Positions 14,535-21,460 of a DNA stretch of 26,381 bases are shown one piece after another. The notes beneath the pieces are model-generated. The model made no database searches. It had not been told where the DNA came from and was given only the letters and a program-made list of their open reading frames with translations. The translations under genes and the position numbers were made by a program. Source of the stretch: an uncultured Rikenella sp. (GTDB taxonomy: Bacteria; Bacteroidota; Bacteroidia; Bacteroidales; Rikenellaceae); the NCBI GenBank assembly GCA_910577885.1, contig CAJTNK010000019.1:1-26381 (forward strand), given 5' to 3'. How positions within the stretch are numbered: position 1 is the stretch's first letter; each line of letters begins with the position of its first letter.

Positions 14535-16907
14535 ATGAATACTATGACTAAATTCAATTTTGATCGACTTCCTGAATTACCTGATAGTGAATCCGTCCCC
14601 TTATATGCTTTACGAGCATCGGACAACGCACAACATTGGCACGCATTTAAGATGCTGGTACGAGACGGCGTGGCTTTACACGGGTCTTTAAAAACCGAAA
14701 ATAATCTACCCTCCTACCACTTGGTTTTGTATAGCCACAGGTCAACTTCTCCTTTCATATGGCTGACTCCACGGGCCGAGCGTTTCTTGCTTACTTATCT
14801 TTTGACAGGGAAGACAACCGATTTGCCACCCGAACTTTCTGATGGCCATTTACCCGATTTTATAGAAGAGAATTATATTCTCAAACATCTCCGGCGTGAG
14901 GTTCTGTATAATGTCGCCTATTTTACGCCAACAGAACAGGATGGAGAGCAGGGTGTTTGCGTAAAAGCCTATTATCCATACGGAAGTATCGACTACGGTT
15001 TCTTTCCCGGTTCAACCGACGCGCTATTGGCCAGACTGGAAAAAGTGGAAGCCTATTCTTCCGTTGCTTCTTGGCGCGATATTCCTGATATAAACAGCTC
15101 CGCCCTGCCGGTTATTTATAAAGAGCTATCCGAGGGTCAATATACGGAACATATTTTTTCAGATAAACGTGTGCCCACCAACTGCATTCTGAATAAGACC
15201 ATCTGTGGCGCAGGAGCGACCCACCTTGAAATACTCTCCGAGCGTCATTCGATCATCATAGAGCCGAATGTTCCGGTGATTGCCGGTAAATGCCAACAAC
15301 ATAAATCGCTGATCGGCGTGTTCGGATCCAAGTCCTCGAAAGAGATTGCCAAAAGCGTTCAAAGCAGAATAGAGGACAAACAATGGGTCAAACTGATGAC
15401 TACCCCGGACAGCTATCCCAAAGTCGTCGACGCGCTGAAAGGACTCAAACAGCCTTATAAAAAGGAGTACTTTTTGTTGATCGACGAATGTGAGAAACTG
15501 GTCTCAGAGATCGATTTCCGTCAAAATATGGCTTTACCTATCGACGATTTTTTCGATTTTACCTATAAAGCCATGGTGTCAGCTACACCGATTGTGATTA
15601 ACGACCCTCGATTCGAAGAACAAGGCTTTCAGGTCATTAAAATCAGACCGACTTTCGACTATCGGCAACCCTTGGAACTGAAACCAACCAATAACGTACA
15701 CAAACAAGTCGAGCGTACATTACAAGAATTGGGACAAGATCTTCCGGTATGTCTGTTTTATAACTCACTGGAGGGTATCAAGGAGTTAATCGAAGATCTA
15801 AAAATAGTAGATCATACGAATATCTATTGCAGTACCGATGCTGCAAAAGAGCTGAAAAAGGCTAAATATAAGGTGTTCGATACAGTGACTGACGAAAACG
15901 GAACACCGAATTTGAATCGCTATAATTTCTTTACCAGTCGTTTCTATTCAGCCGTCGACATCAAGTTATCCATAAAACCCCGAGTTGTTTTGATTTCCGA
16001 TGTCTTTAAAGTCAAAAACAATCTGCCATTTACTTTGATCGACCCGCAAACAGAGGCCATTCAAATAGCCGGACGATTTCGAAACGGAGTCGAGCGACTG
16101 ATTCACATTACCAACACGAATTGGAAGCTGAAATATCGAACCAAAGAAGAATTAGAACAATTTCTAAAGGAAGAACATCTGGGTTACCAAGAGTTGGTCG
16201 CATTACAAAAACAGGCGACGTCGACAGGTGCCCAACATTTCCTTACCCAAGCCATTAACAGAACCGATTATGTCTCTCAGGGATTTGTCACGCCCCGAGG
16301 TACTCCCAACTATTTTCGCCACAACAATGCCTATCTGGACGAACGTCTGAAAATGCTGTATCAGACTCCTGCCGCATTAAATAAAGCTTATCGTCATTCC
16401 GGTGCTTTCGACGTGTATGCCCAATCGGAATACCTGATCTATACGGATCAAGAACGTCAGCAGTTGGCTGATAAAAACACATCCAAAGCCGAACGTGTAC
16501 GGATATTGTACGGGATTTACCAACGCAAAACACATAAGGATAGACTGATTTATGAAACTCTGAAAAAGGAGCACCCTTTATATTTCGAAGCATTTGCCAC
16601 GATAGGGTATGCAAAAGTCAAGGAACTCAGTTTGAAAGACGCTGCCATTCGTGCAGAGATCGATCGGGTCAAGTCTGCCGATCAAGCCATTCAACCGGAG
16701 GTAATAGCTGCGGTTTATCAACATTTTCAACCGAATACGATTTACTCAACAGCGGAAGTCAATCAACAGCTGCAAACAATTTATGATGCTTATGGGATCA
16801 AATACGATAAACGAGGAATAGGAGAGAATATTACTCGTTATTTTGAAGCTTCGGCAACCAGAACGGGCAACCAACGAAAATGGAATTTGAAAGGTAAAAA
16901 ACATTGA
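14535..16907 (+). CDS. Helicase-like protein with a lysine-less P-loop
   Basis: A 790-residue protein with superfamily-2 helicase order. Motif I position reads CGAGATH (224-230), motif II LLIDECEK (314-321), motif III VSATP (348-352), and motif VI QIAGRFRNG (510-518) follows a strand at 498-503. The motif I loop has Thr where the nucleotide-binding Lys of GxGKT normally lies. I recall related Bacteroidota mobile-element proteins with the same GxGAT followed by SIIIEPNVPVI, so this is probably a family trait and not a mutation. The first 190 residues are unassigned. The C-terminus (about 720-790) looks like a winged helix common in replication proteins. A role in element replication or DNA remodelling is inferred. 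ATG 14535 is the first in frame; Met4 is an alternative. Confidence 0.7.
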   Translation: MNTMTKFNFDRLPELPDSESVPLYALRASDNAQHWHAFKMLVRDGVALHGSLKTENNLPSYHLVLYSHRSTSPFIWLTPRAERFLLTYLLTGKTTDLPPELSDGHLPDFIEENYILKHLRREVLYNVAYFTPTEQDGEQGVCVKAYYPYGSIDYGFFPGSTDALLARLEKVEAYSSVASWRDIPDINSSALPVIYKELSEGQYTEHIFSDKRVPTNCILNKTICGAGATHLEILSERHSIIIEPNVPVIAGKCQQHKSLIGVFGSKSSKEIAKSVQSRIEDKQWVKLMTTPDSYPKVVDALKGLKQPYKKEYFLLIDECEKLVSEIDFRQNMALPIDDFFDFTYKAMVSATPIVINDPRFEEQGFQVIKIRPTFDYRQPLELKPTNNVHKQVERTLQELGQDLPVCLFYNSLEGIKELIEDLKIVDHTNIYCSTDAAKELKKAKYKVFDTVTDENGTPNLNRYNFFTSRFYSAVDIKLSIKPRVVLISDVFKVKNNLPFTLIDPQTEAIQIAGRFRNGVERLIHITNTNWKLKYRTKEELEQFLKEEHLGYQELVALQKQATSTGAQHFLTQAINRTDYVSQGFVTPRGTPNYFRHNNAYLDERLKMLYQTPAALNKAYRHSGAFDVYAQSEYLIYTDQERQQLADKNTSKAERVRILYGIYQRKTHKDRLIYETLKKEHPLYFEAFATIGYAKVKELSLKDAAIRAEIDRVKSADQAIQPEVIAAVYQHFQPNTIYSTAEVNQQLQTIYDAYGIKYDKRGIGENITRYFEASATRTGNQRKWNLKGKKH

Positions 16908-16917
16908 TTCCAGAAGC

Positions 16918-16970
16918 GTGACATAATGGGCTGAAATCTCCTTTTATATACCCCATGGAAATTACGTCAC
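16918..16970 (+). repeat. Boundary palindrome, copy 2
   Basis: A 53-bp copy starting GTGACATAAT, with core ATATACCCC and end AATTACGTCAC, ten bases after the helicase-like gene stop. It is followed directly by a terminator, as in copy 1. Confidence 0.8.
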
Positions 16971-16979
16971 TCTTCAATT

Positions 16980-17020
16980 AGGCACAATTCTTACTGAGAG
17001 AGAGTTGTGCCTTTGTTTTG
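16980..17020 (+). terminator. Terminator of the helicase-like gene
   Basis: Stem AGGCACAA/TTGTGCCT (16980-17012), with further pairing inside the loop, is followed by TTGTTTTG. Confidence 0.7.
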
Positions 17021-17337
17021 CCTGTTTTTGCGCCCTCGGCGCGCTATCTAAAGAGTATGTGTTATTATAAAGCTCATTTCCAGATCAAAAAAGGTTCTGT
17101 TTAGTAAGGCCAGATTTTTTGAGCGGAAGATTGCAGTTTGCTATAGAATATCTTTTACGGACTCCTTTTTTCTGACAGTTGCACATAGGTTGCACGCATA
17201 AGAATACTCCCTATCGATCCCCCTCCCCGGTTGTCGGCGGGAAAAACAGTTTGCTGCTATTATCTAGTTATTACATGCACAACTCGTTAAATCCTAAGAC
17301 ACTCTTTAGGTTCCGAGAACTTTAAACAGAGAGCCTT
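17021..17337. other. Gene-free stretch in the element
   Basis: About 317 bases with no credible ORF. It contains scattered T-runs, a GC-rich patch near 17030-17045 (GCGCCCTCGGCGCGC), a pyrimidine-rich tract near 17219 and a weak hairpin CCTAA/TTTAGG (about 17297-17314) before the next gene. I see no recognisable origin, oriT or RNA. It probably carries the promoter of the 17338 gene, though no TAnnTTTG box is evident. Confidence 0.4.
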
Positions 17338-17619
17338 ATGGATAGAGAAACTTTAACGAAGATTCATGTGCTGTACCCCCAATCTTCCGTCGTCGAAGAG
17401 TTGATCCAGTGCGGTAAGCTGGAGTGTGAATCGTTGTATGATGCCGGTTGCAAGGTTTTGGAATGGTGGCTGGTGAGCGACTGGTTGGCTGCCAAACTCG
17501 CAGAACAGGGTGAAGTGGTAATCGACGACTACGGTTGCTGTTGGTGGGGACGTACGACAAGCGGCCAAGCCGTCTATATGGACTGGGTCATTGCCCAAAT
17601 CTGCGAAGAGCTAGAATAA
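17338..17619 (+). CDS. Small conserved-looking hypothetical protein (93 aa)
   Basis: A 93-residue acidic, Trp/Cys-rich protein: ESLYDAGCKVLEWWLVSDWL, then GEVVIDDYGCCWWGRTTSGQ and AVYMDWVIAQICEELE. I recall similar small proteins of Bacteroidota mobile elements with the WWLVSDWLA and WGRTTSGQA segments, but no function is known to me. Good codon usage, a clear ATG and isolation between gene-free DNA and the candidate RNA support it being real. There is no membrane segment or helix-turn-helix. A protein-binding accessory or anti-host-defence role would be guesswork. Confidence 0.7.
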   Translation: MDRETLTKIHVLYPQSSVVEELIQCGKLECESLYDAGCKVLEWWLVSDWLAAKLAEQGEVVIDDYGCCWWGRTTSGQAVYMDWVIAQICEELE

Positions 17620-17663
17620 TTTATTTTTCCATCCACGCCCATCTGAAACGCATCTTTTTTGTC

Positions 17664-17671
17664 TATCTTTG
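17664..17671 (+). promoter_or_regulatory. -7 element upstream of the candidate RNA
   Basis: TATCTTTG matches TAnnTTTG. It sits inside an inverted repeat GTCTAT...ATAGAC (17661-17680), so the start region could be an operator. The -33 match is weak. The expected transcript start is near 17678. Confidence 0.55.
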
Positions 17672-17677
17672 CAAATA

Positions 17678-17918
17678 GACATAGAGAAGCGTTTCAATCG
17701 CGAGCCTCATCCTTGAATCTGGAAAATTCACATTACTCTGAGGCGAGCCGAGTAGACGCTCACGTCTTGTATCTGTACGCAGCCGATCACCTTCCGTTCT
17801 GGAGGGTGGCGCGAGGGCGTATTCCGATATGGGCGTGGGCTGTTTACTCTTGTTCGGAGTAATGGCATTCCAGAGCCTCAGGGACGGACAAGAGATTCAA
17901 AACAGCCTCACGCTTTTT
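17678..17918 (+). ncRNA. Candidate structured non-coding RNA (about 240 nt)
   Basis: The stretch between a TAnnTTTG promoter and a T-run has two visible paired domains and no convincing ORF. The 5' domain has AGCGTTT (17688-17694) with AGACGCT (17754-17760) enclosing GCCTCA (17704-17709) with TGAGGC (17739-17744). The 3' domain has GCGTG (17833-17837) with CACGC (17909-17913), continuing inward as GCTGTTT/AAACAGC and CTCTTGT/ACAAGAG, and is closed by TTTTT (17914-17918). The 3' domain therefore doubles as an intrinsic terminator. A 67-residue ORF crossing it (17659-17862) starts upstream of the predicted transcript start and does not look protein-like. It could be a regulatory RNA, or a long 5' leader for the next genes if termination is conditional. 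I cannot assign an Rfam family. Confidence 0.6.
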
Positions 17919-17948
17919 CTGTTTCTAAACAAATCCTTTTTACACAAC

Positions 17949-17970
17949 ACTCCCACCTGAGGCGGGGGAG
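17949..17970 (+). promoter_or_regulatory. Hairpin in the leader of the 53-aa ORF
   Basis: CTCCCACC and GGCGGGGGAG can pair across a short loop about 15 bases before the ATG at 17985. It may affect ribosome access or be part of a leader element. Confidence 0.35.
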
Positions 17971-17984
17971 AAAACCAAACAGCA

Positions 17985-18146
17985 ATGAATCCAGAAGTAA
18001 GTGTAGAAATTTATTACGTTAACCCCGCAGGGAGTGACATCGACAAATTCAAGCAAGATTTGTCTCAACAACTGAAAAACGGTTGGGAAATAACAAGTGT
18101 CATTTCACCAAGCGAGTACTACCTCATTTACACTTTTAAACGTTAA
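17985..18146 (+). CDS. Small protein (53 aa), DUF4177-like
   Basis: A 53-residue ORF starting MNPEVSVEIYYVNPAGSD and ending KNGWEITSVISPSEYYLIYTF-K-R. The alternating strands and the central NGWEITSV recall the DUF4177 pattern (an N-terminal strand, helix LSQQLKNGWE, then hydrophobic strands). Codon use is normal. It ends 14 bases before the lipoprotein gene on the same strand, so the two probably form an operon downstream of the candidate RNA. Function unknown. Confidence 0.6.
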   Translation: MNPEVSVEIYYVNPAGSDIDKFKQDLSQQLKNGWEITSVISPSEYYLIYTFKR

Positions 18147-18160
18147 AAATTGACAGCCCA

Positions 18161-18559
18161 ATGAAAAAGACACTTTCACTCATTTTGCCATTATTATTGA
18201 CAAGCACACTAATTTCCAGTTGTGGAACCAAAGTTAGATATGAAGACAAAGGAGAAACTTATCATGATAAAGCTACTGATATTGTATATGATACTAAAAG
18301 TGGTAAACCACTAACTGGTATATACGTTGTTGGTGTCAAAGAATTAAAGAGAGACGGTGATCAAGCGACAGTGGAATTTAAAGATGGCAAGGCTCATGGA
18401 AAAGGTATATATAAACTTCCTAACGGCTATTACTGGACGAGACAGTTTTTCAATGGCAAAAAAGTTGGTCTCGATAAATATTATGACCCTCAAGGTAATG
18501 AGATTTCCAAAGATGAGTTTTCGCAAGCAAAAGAAGACTGTAGGAAATCTAATCATTAA
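18161..18559 (+). CDS. Lipoprotein with MORN/YwqK-like repeats
   Basis: A 132-residue protein with a type II signal peptide: a Leu-rich core and a lipobox-like LISSC, with the lipidated Cys at 21. The mature part has short repeated strands of the kind seen in MORN and YwqK-type proteins (KSGKPLTGIYVVG, EFKDGKAHGKGIYKLPNGYYW, QFFNGKKVGLDKYYDPQGNE). These beta-hairpin repeats are mostly structural or binding modules. It follows the 53-aa ORF by 14 bp. It is probably anchored in the envelope facing the periplasm or surface. A cell-surface accessory role (such as exclusion or adhesion) is possible but not shown. Confidence 0.75.
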   Translation: MKKTLSLILPLLLTSTLISSCGTKVRYEDKGETYHDKATDIVYDTKSGKPLTGIYVVGVKELKRDGDQATVEFKDGKAHGKGIYKLPNGYYWTRQFFNGKKVGLDKYYDPQGNEISKDEFSQAKEDCRKSNH

Positions 18560-18577
18560 ATAACTGTTTAACTTGGT

Positions 18578-18615
18578 TCAGAGAGAGATTAGGATAATTC
18601 TTAAGCTCTCTCTGA
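18578..18615 (+). terminator. Hairpin after the lipoprotein gene
   Basis: Perfect 10-bp stem TCAGAGAGAG/CTCTCTCTGA. There is no T-run, so termination is uncertain. A smaller hairpin ACACC/GGGTGT follows at about 18626-18639. Confidence 0.45.
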
Positions 18616-18660
18616 GCTATTCAAAACACCTTTGGGTGTCAAAATAAACACACAGACAGT

Positions 18661-19014
18661 ATGATGTCCAAATTCGACCAAGTACAGCAAGAAGTTCAGA
18701 CGAATCCTATTTTAAGAGAAATTAAAGTCCAATTAGACACGGTCATTGAACAAAGGCAATATTCCGATAGGGAATTGACTGAGGATAAAATCATTGATCT
18801 TTTGGCACAGATTAGTCGAGAACGAGAGCAAGATAACTCGCGATCGGAGTATTCTACTCAAATGGATCCGGAGAAAATAGATTGGGAATTTTATTTCAAA
18901 GTTCTATGGGTTGAGTTAGAAGAGCGTAGAGATATTAAATATCTCAATGACAGAGAGCAACAGGACTACAAAACAAAATTGAAGAGCGTTGTTTGCAAAG
19001 AAACAAACAAGTGA
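18661..19014 (+). CDS. Hypothetical protein (117 aa)
   Basis: A 117-residue highly charged, helical protein (FDQVQQEVQTNPILREIKVQ, then KIIDLLAQISREREQ and KIDWEFYFKVLWVELEERRD). No signal peptide, membrane helix or known motif was recognised. Two adjacent ATGs (18661 and 18664) are possible starts. Its TGA stop lies inside the GTGAC arm of boundary palindrome copy 3, an overlap not seen for the other copies. Function unknown. Confidence 0.6.
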   Translation: MMSKFDQVQQEVQTNPILREIKVQLDTVIEQRQYSDRELTEDKIIDLLAQISREREQDNSRSEYSTQMDPEKIDWEFYFKVLWVELEERRDIKYLNDREQQDYKTKLKSVVCKETNK

Positions 19015-19064
19015 CACAACTTTCGGAGGGGGTATATAACGACCTTTTCCGGGAATTGTGTCAC
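19011..19064 (-). repeat. Boundary palindrome, copy 3 (inverted)
   Basis: The reverse complement reads GTGACACAATTCCCGG at the start, has core ATATACCCCC and ends GTTGTGTCAC, aligning with copies 1 and 2. It includes the stop codon of the preceding gene. No terminator hairpin is adjacent, unlike the other copies. Confidence 0.75.
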
Positions 19065-19216
19065 TATTAAATGTTTCGTATCTTATTATATCGAGCATCT
19101 GTATCATGAAGCAACCTATCGCGTTCAAGTCGATCAATTTATAACCATCGTTCTTAAAGAGCCAACGTTAAGTTAAAGGGCTATTTTCATAACACCCAAG
19201 AGCATTTTACTGAACC

Positions 19217-20827
19217 ATGAAGAACACGAAACAAATCATTAAGATAACCAGCCTTATAATCAGCAGTATTGGGCTACTGTATATTGGTTTGGTGGTTTAT
19301 GTGACGTTGAGCGACAGAGGGCCATTGTATCTGAACCCCTGTTATAATACTTTAATAACAAGGCCGCTGGCCTGGTTTGGCAATGCCGAAGCCCAATACA
19401 AGATGGGAAGCTATTATGCGCTGCCCATAGATTACGGAGAGAAGCTGACGGATGAAGAGTTGGAAGAGGCTATCTACTGGTTTGGTAAGGCCGCCGAACG
19501 AGGAAATGCTACGGCTCAGTTTAAGTTAGGACGGTGGTATGCAAATGGATGGGGTGTAGAGCAAGATTATGAACAGGCTGTTTATTGGTGGCGAAAAGCT
19601 GCCGAACAAGGAAATGTCAACGCTCAATTCAATTTAGGATTGTGTTATGCAGAAGGTGAAGGTGTGAAGCAAGATATGCAACAAGCTGTTTATTGGTGGC
19701 AAAAAGCAGCGGAACGAGGAAATGCTATGGCTCAGTTTAAGTTAGGCCAGTATTATGCAAATGGGTGGAGGGGGGTAAAACAAGATTATGAGCAAGCTGT
19801 TTATTGGTATCGAAAAGCTGCCGAACAAGGAGATGCTAAGGCTCAATTCGATTTAGGATTTTGTTATGCAAATGGCAATGGTGTGGCTCTGAATTATGAA
19901 CAGGCTATGGAGTGGTTGGATAAGGCGGCTGAACAGGGGCATATAGTGGTACCAAAAGGCACTGAATTAGTCGAGATTTTTGAAAATCTAACTTTCCTAA
20001 AGCAATGCACTTTGAATTGCGGAGAATGGTCGAACAATGCCCCAATGAGCGTAACAGATCGGATTTCATTCTTTTGCATTGGAACTGTGGGATACGAATC
20101 CATTCAACCTCTATTGGGCTTGTTACAAGTGCAATTGGCAAAAACAAACACACAGCAGGAGATCGTTCAAAACAACTCTTTTGCTCTCGCTTTAGATACA
20201 TTAACAGTTAAAAAATATGGGCTAAAGTTTAAAAACGGTGTGATTCTCGACTTCGCCTATTCATTTATATACCCTACGGAGAATACGCCAGAGATCAATC
20301 GAATAAGGGATTTGATGATCCAGGATTTTTTCTCCACTAATTCTACACTAACACTGCCCGAAGCGATCAAAAGGTATGAAAAAACAACTTTTGCAGAACG
20401 TGAATCCCAACTACCAAATAACTCACACCAACACTCTCAGCAGTATTCTGCTGTAAAAGTGATGAATAATAGAGTGCTTATCCACATGATGCAAGGTTTT
20501 TATGATTGGGGCGGAGTACATGGAGTGGAACCCTTCTCGATGGGTAATTATGATTTGTGTAAAGGAGAAAAAATAACATTGACTATGTTATTTGCCGAGA
20601 ACACGGAATCTGAACTTGCGGAACTGATTAAAAATGAATTGGATGACTACCCCTATAATAATCACCTTATTACAGAAAACTTCATACTATTACCTAAAGG
20701 AATCTTATTTGTTTATAAGCCGTATGACATCGCATCATATGCAATGGGAACCATCGGAGTTCCGCTTTCTTATAAAAAAATAAAGCATTTATTGACTCCA
20801 TCTGCACATGCTTATTTTGGCAAATAG
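19217..20827 (+). CDS. Sel1-repeat protein with C-terminal DUF3298-like domain
   Basis: A 536-residue protein. An N-terminal membrane helix (about 8-30) acts as signal anchor. About five Sel1-like helical repeats of 36 residues follow (roughly 57-242), with units such as AAEQGNVNAQFNLGLCYAEG and EQAVYWWRKAAE. The C-terminal domain (about 330-536) contains VLIHMMQGFYDWGGVHGVEP, NFILLPKGILFVYKPYDIASYAMG and a final PLSYKKIKHLL, a pattern I know from the DUF3298/RsiV-like family. Sel1 repeats mediate protein contacts, and DUF3298 domains occur in extracytoplasmic proteins. The repeats are close copies at DNA level, so unit number may vary; unit 4 has one extra residue (WRGV). It is the largest gene in the right half of the element. 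Confidence 0.82.
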   Translation: MKNTKQIIKITSLIISSIGLLYIGLVVYVTLSDRGPLYLNPCYNTLITRPLAWFGNAEAQYKMGSYYALPIDYGEKLTDEELEEAIYWFGKAAERGNATAQFKLGRWYANGWGVEQDYEQAVYWWRKAAEQGNVNAQFNLGLCYAEGEGVKQDMQQAVYWWQKAAERGNAMAQFKLGQYYANGWRGVKQDYEQAVYWYRKAAEQGDAKAQFDLGFCYANGNGVALNYEQAMEWLDKAAEQGHIVVPKGTELVEIFENLTFLKQCTLNCGEWSNNAPMSVTDRISFFCIGTVGYESIQPLLGLLQVQLAKTNTQQEIVQNNSFALALDTLTVKKYGLKFKNGVILDFAYSFIYPTENTPEINRIRDLMIQDFFSTNSTLTLPEAIKRYEKTTFAERESQLPNNSHQHSQQYSAVKVMNNRVLIHMMQGFYDWGGVHGVEPFSMGNYDLCKGEKITLTMLFAENTESELAELIKNELDDYPYNNHLITENFILLPKGILFVYKPYDIASYAMGTIGVPLSYKKIKHLLTPSAHAYFGK

Positions 20828-20843
20828 CATCTAAAATCACTTC

Positions 20844-20880
20844 CACCCTGTTCTGCTTCTGTAGGGCGGGGTTCTTTTTT
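20844..20880 (+). terminator. Terminator of the Sel1/DUF3298 gene (family copy 1)
   Basis: As RNA, ACCCTGTTC can pair with GGGCGGGGT, followed by TCTTTTTT. The loop region TTCTGCTTCTG resembles those of the terminators at 21116 and 21358. Confidence 0.75.
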
Positions 20881-20882
20881 GT

Positions 20883-20935
20883 GTGACACATTTTTGGGGA
20901 GGTATTATGGATGATCTTTCCGAGAATTATGTCAT
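20883..20935 (-). repeat. Boundary palindrome, copy 4 (inverted)
   Basis: The reverse complement begins ATGACATAATTCTCGG, has core ATAATACC and ends ATGTGTCAC. It abuts a terminator (20844-20880). Relative to the palindrome this is the same side as in copies 1 and 2. Confidence 0.75.
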
Positions 20936-20969
20936 CTATTTAACTGAAAGAAATTGCGCTGAGTGGGTA

Positions 20970-20977
20970 TAAGTTTG
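20970..20977 (+). promoter_or_regulatory. Possible -7 element before the 28-aa ORF
   Basis: TAAGTTTG matches TAnnTTTG. It would place the transcript start about 12 bases before the ATG at 20996. The -33 box is weak. Confidence 0.4.
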
Positions 20978-20995
20978 CCCCAATAAGATCTATCT

Positions 20996-21082
20996 ATGAA
21001 AGACTCTTATAAAGGCTGTCTGATTAGTCTGCTCATCGCCCTGTGCATCATCGGGCTGATCCTTTGGATTGGCTTAACATGA
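20996..21082 (+). CDS. Possible 28-aa single-helix membrane peptide
   Basis: A short ORF, MKDSYKGCLISLLIALC then IIGLILWIGLT. It has a charged N-terminus and one hydrophobic helix filling most of its length. It lies between boundary palindrome copy 4 and a terminator (21116), with a possible promoter just upstream. Such peptides include type I toxins and small membrane regulators. No antisense RNA or antitoxin was identified, so the gene is only a candidate. Confidence 0.4.
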   Translation: MKDSYKGCLISLLIALCIIGLILWIGLT

Positions 21083-21115
21083 CACACAGCAGACCTATTT
21101 TTTACACTACTGTTC

Positions 21116-21148
21116 TACCCCGTTGTGCTCCGGCGGGGGGTCTTTTTT
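21116..21148 (+). terminator. Terminator after the 28-aa ORF (family copy 2)
   Basis: ACCCC pairs with GGGGT, with the loop TTGTGCTCCGG, followed by CTTTTTT. The sequence resembles the terminators at 20844 and 21358. Confidence 0.75.
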
Positions 21149-21164
21149 GGTCGACAACTTTCGC

Positions 21165-21172
21165 TATCTTTG
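21165..21172 (+). promoter_or_regulatory. -7 element before the 52-aa gene
   Basis: TATCTTTG ends five bases before the ATG at 21178. If active, it would give a nearly leaderless transcript. Confidence 0.5.
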
Positions 21173-21177
21173 AATCT

Positions 21178-21336
21178 ATGAGCGAGATTGAAGTACAACA
21201 GATGGAAGAAAAGATACTCCGAGGGATCGAACTGGCATACCAGAAGCTGGTGGAACAGAAAAAACGTGAAAACGGCGAATTGGTTTTCTCTCAGGATGGA
21301 AAGATTGTGGTGGTCAAGGCATGCGATTTAGACTGA
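21178..21336 (+). CDS. Small hypothetical protein (52 aa)
   Basis: A 52-residue protein, MSEIEVQQMEEKILRGIELA followed by YQKLVEQKKRENGELVFSQD and GKIVVVKACDLD. It is an amphipathic helix followed by two strands. I recall similar short proteins ending in DGKIVxxxA near Bacteroidota integrated elements, function unknown. I chose ATG 21178 because upstream in-frame DNA (from 21043) runs through a terminator and promoter. It is flanked by its own promoter and terminator (21358), forming a compact single-gene unit next to the right end of the element. Confidence 0.65.
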   Translation: MSEIEVQQMEEKILRGIELAYQKLVEQKKRENGELVFSQDGKIVVVKACDLD

Positions 21337-21357
21337 TTGCAGCCATCATTAATTCAA

Positions 21358-21399
21358 CAAACCCTATTCTGCTCCGGTGGAATGGGGTTTTCTTTTTTC
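21358..21399 (+). terminator. Terminator of the 52-aa gene (family copy 3)
   Basis: A 10-bp stem, AACCCTATTC with GAATGGGGTT as RNA, with loop TGCTCCGGTG, is followed by TTCTTTTTT. It is related to the two terminators upstream. Confidence 0.8.
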
Positions 21400-21460
21400 T
21401 ACTCGCCAGTTTCAGCAAACACAAGGTTGTATACCTAAGACGTACTTTAAATCTCTAATT

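Noticed and set aside
17659..17862. A 67-residue protein-coding gene
   Set aside because: It begins upstream of the predicted transcript start, spans RNA stems, and its sequence (SRASSLNLENSHYSEASRVD) shows no protein-family character.
19490..19930. A CRISPR-like or tandem non-coding repeat array
   Set aside because: The repeats are in-frame 108-bp Sel1 units of a continuous protein-coding gene, with no spacer structure.
14401..20935. Integron attC sites
   Set aside because: The palindromes lack RYYYAAC/GTTRRRY core sites, there is no integron-type integrase, and the spacing covers whole transcription units in both orientations.
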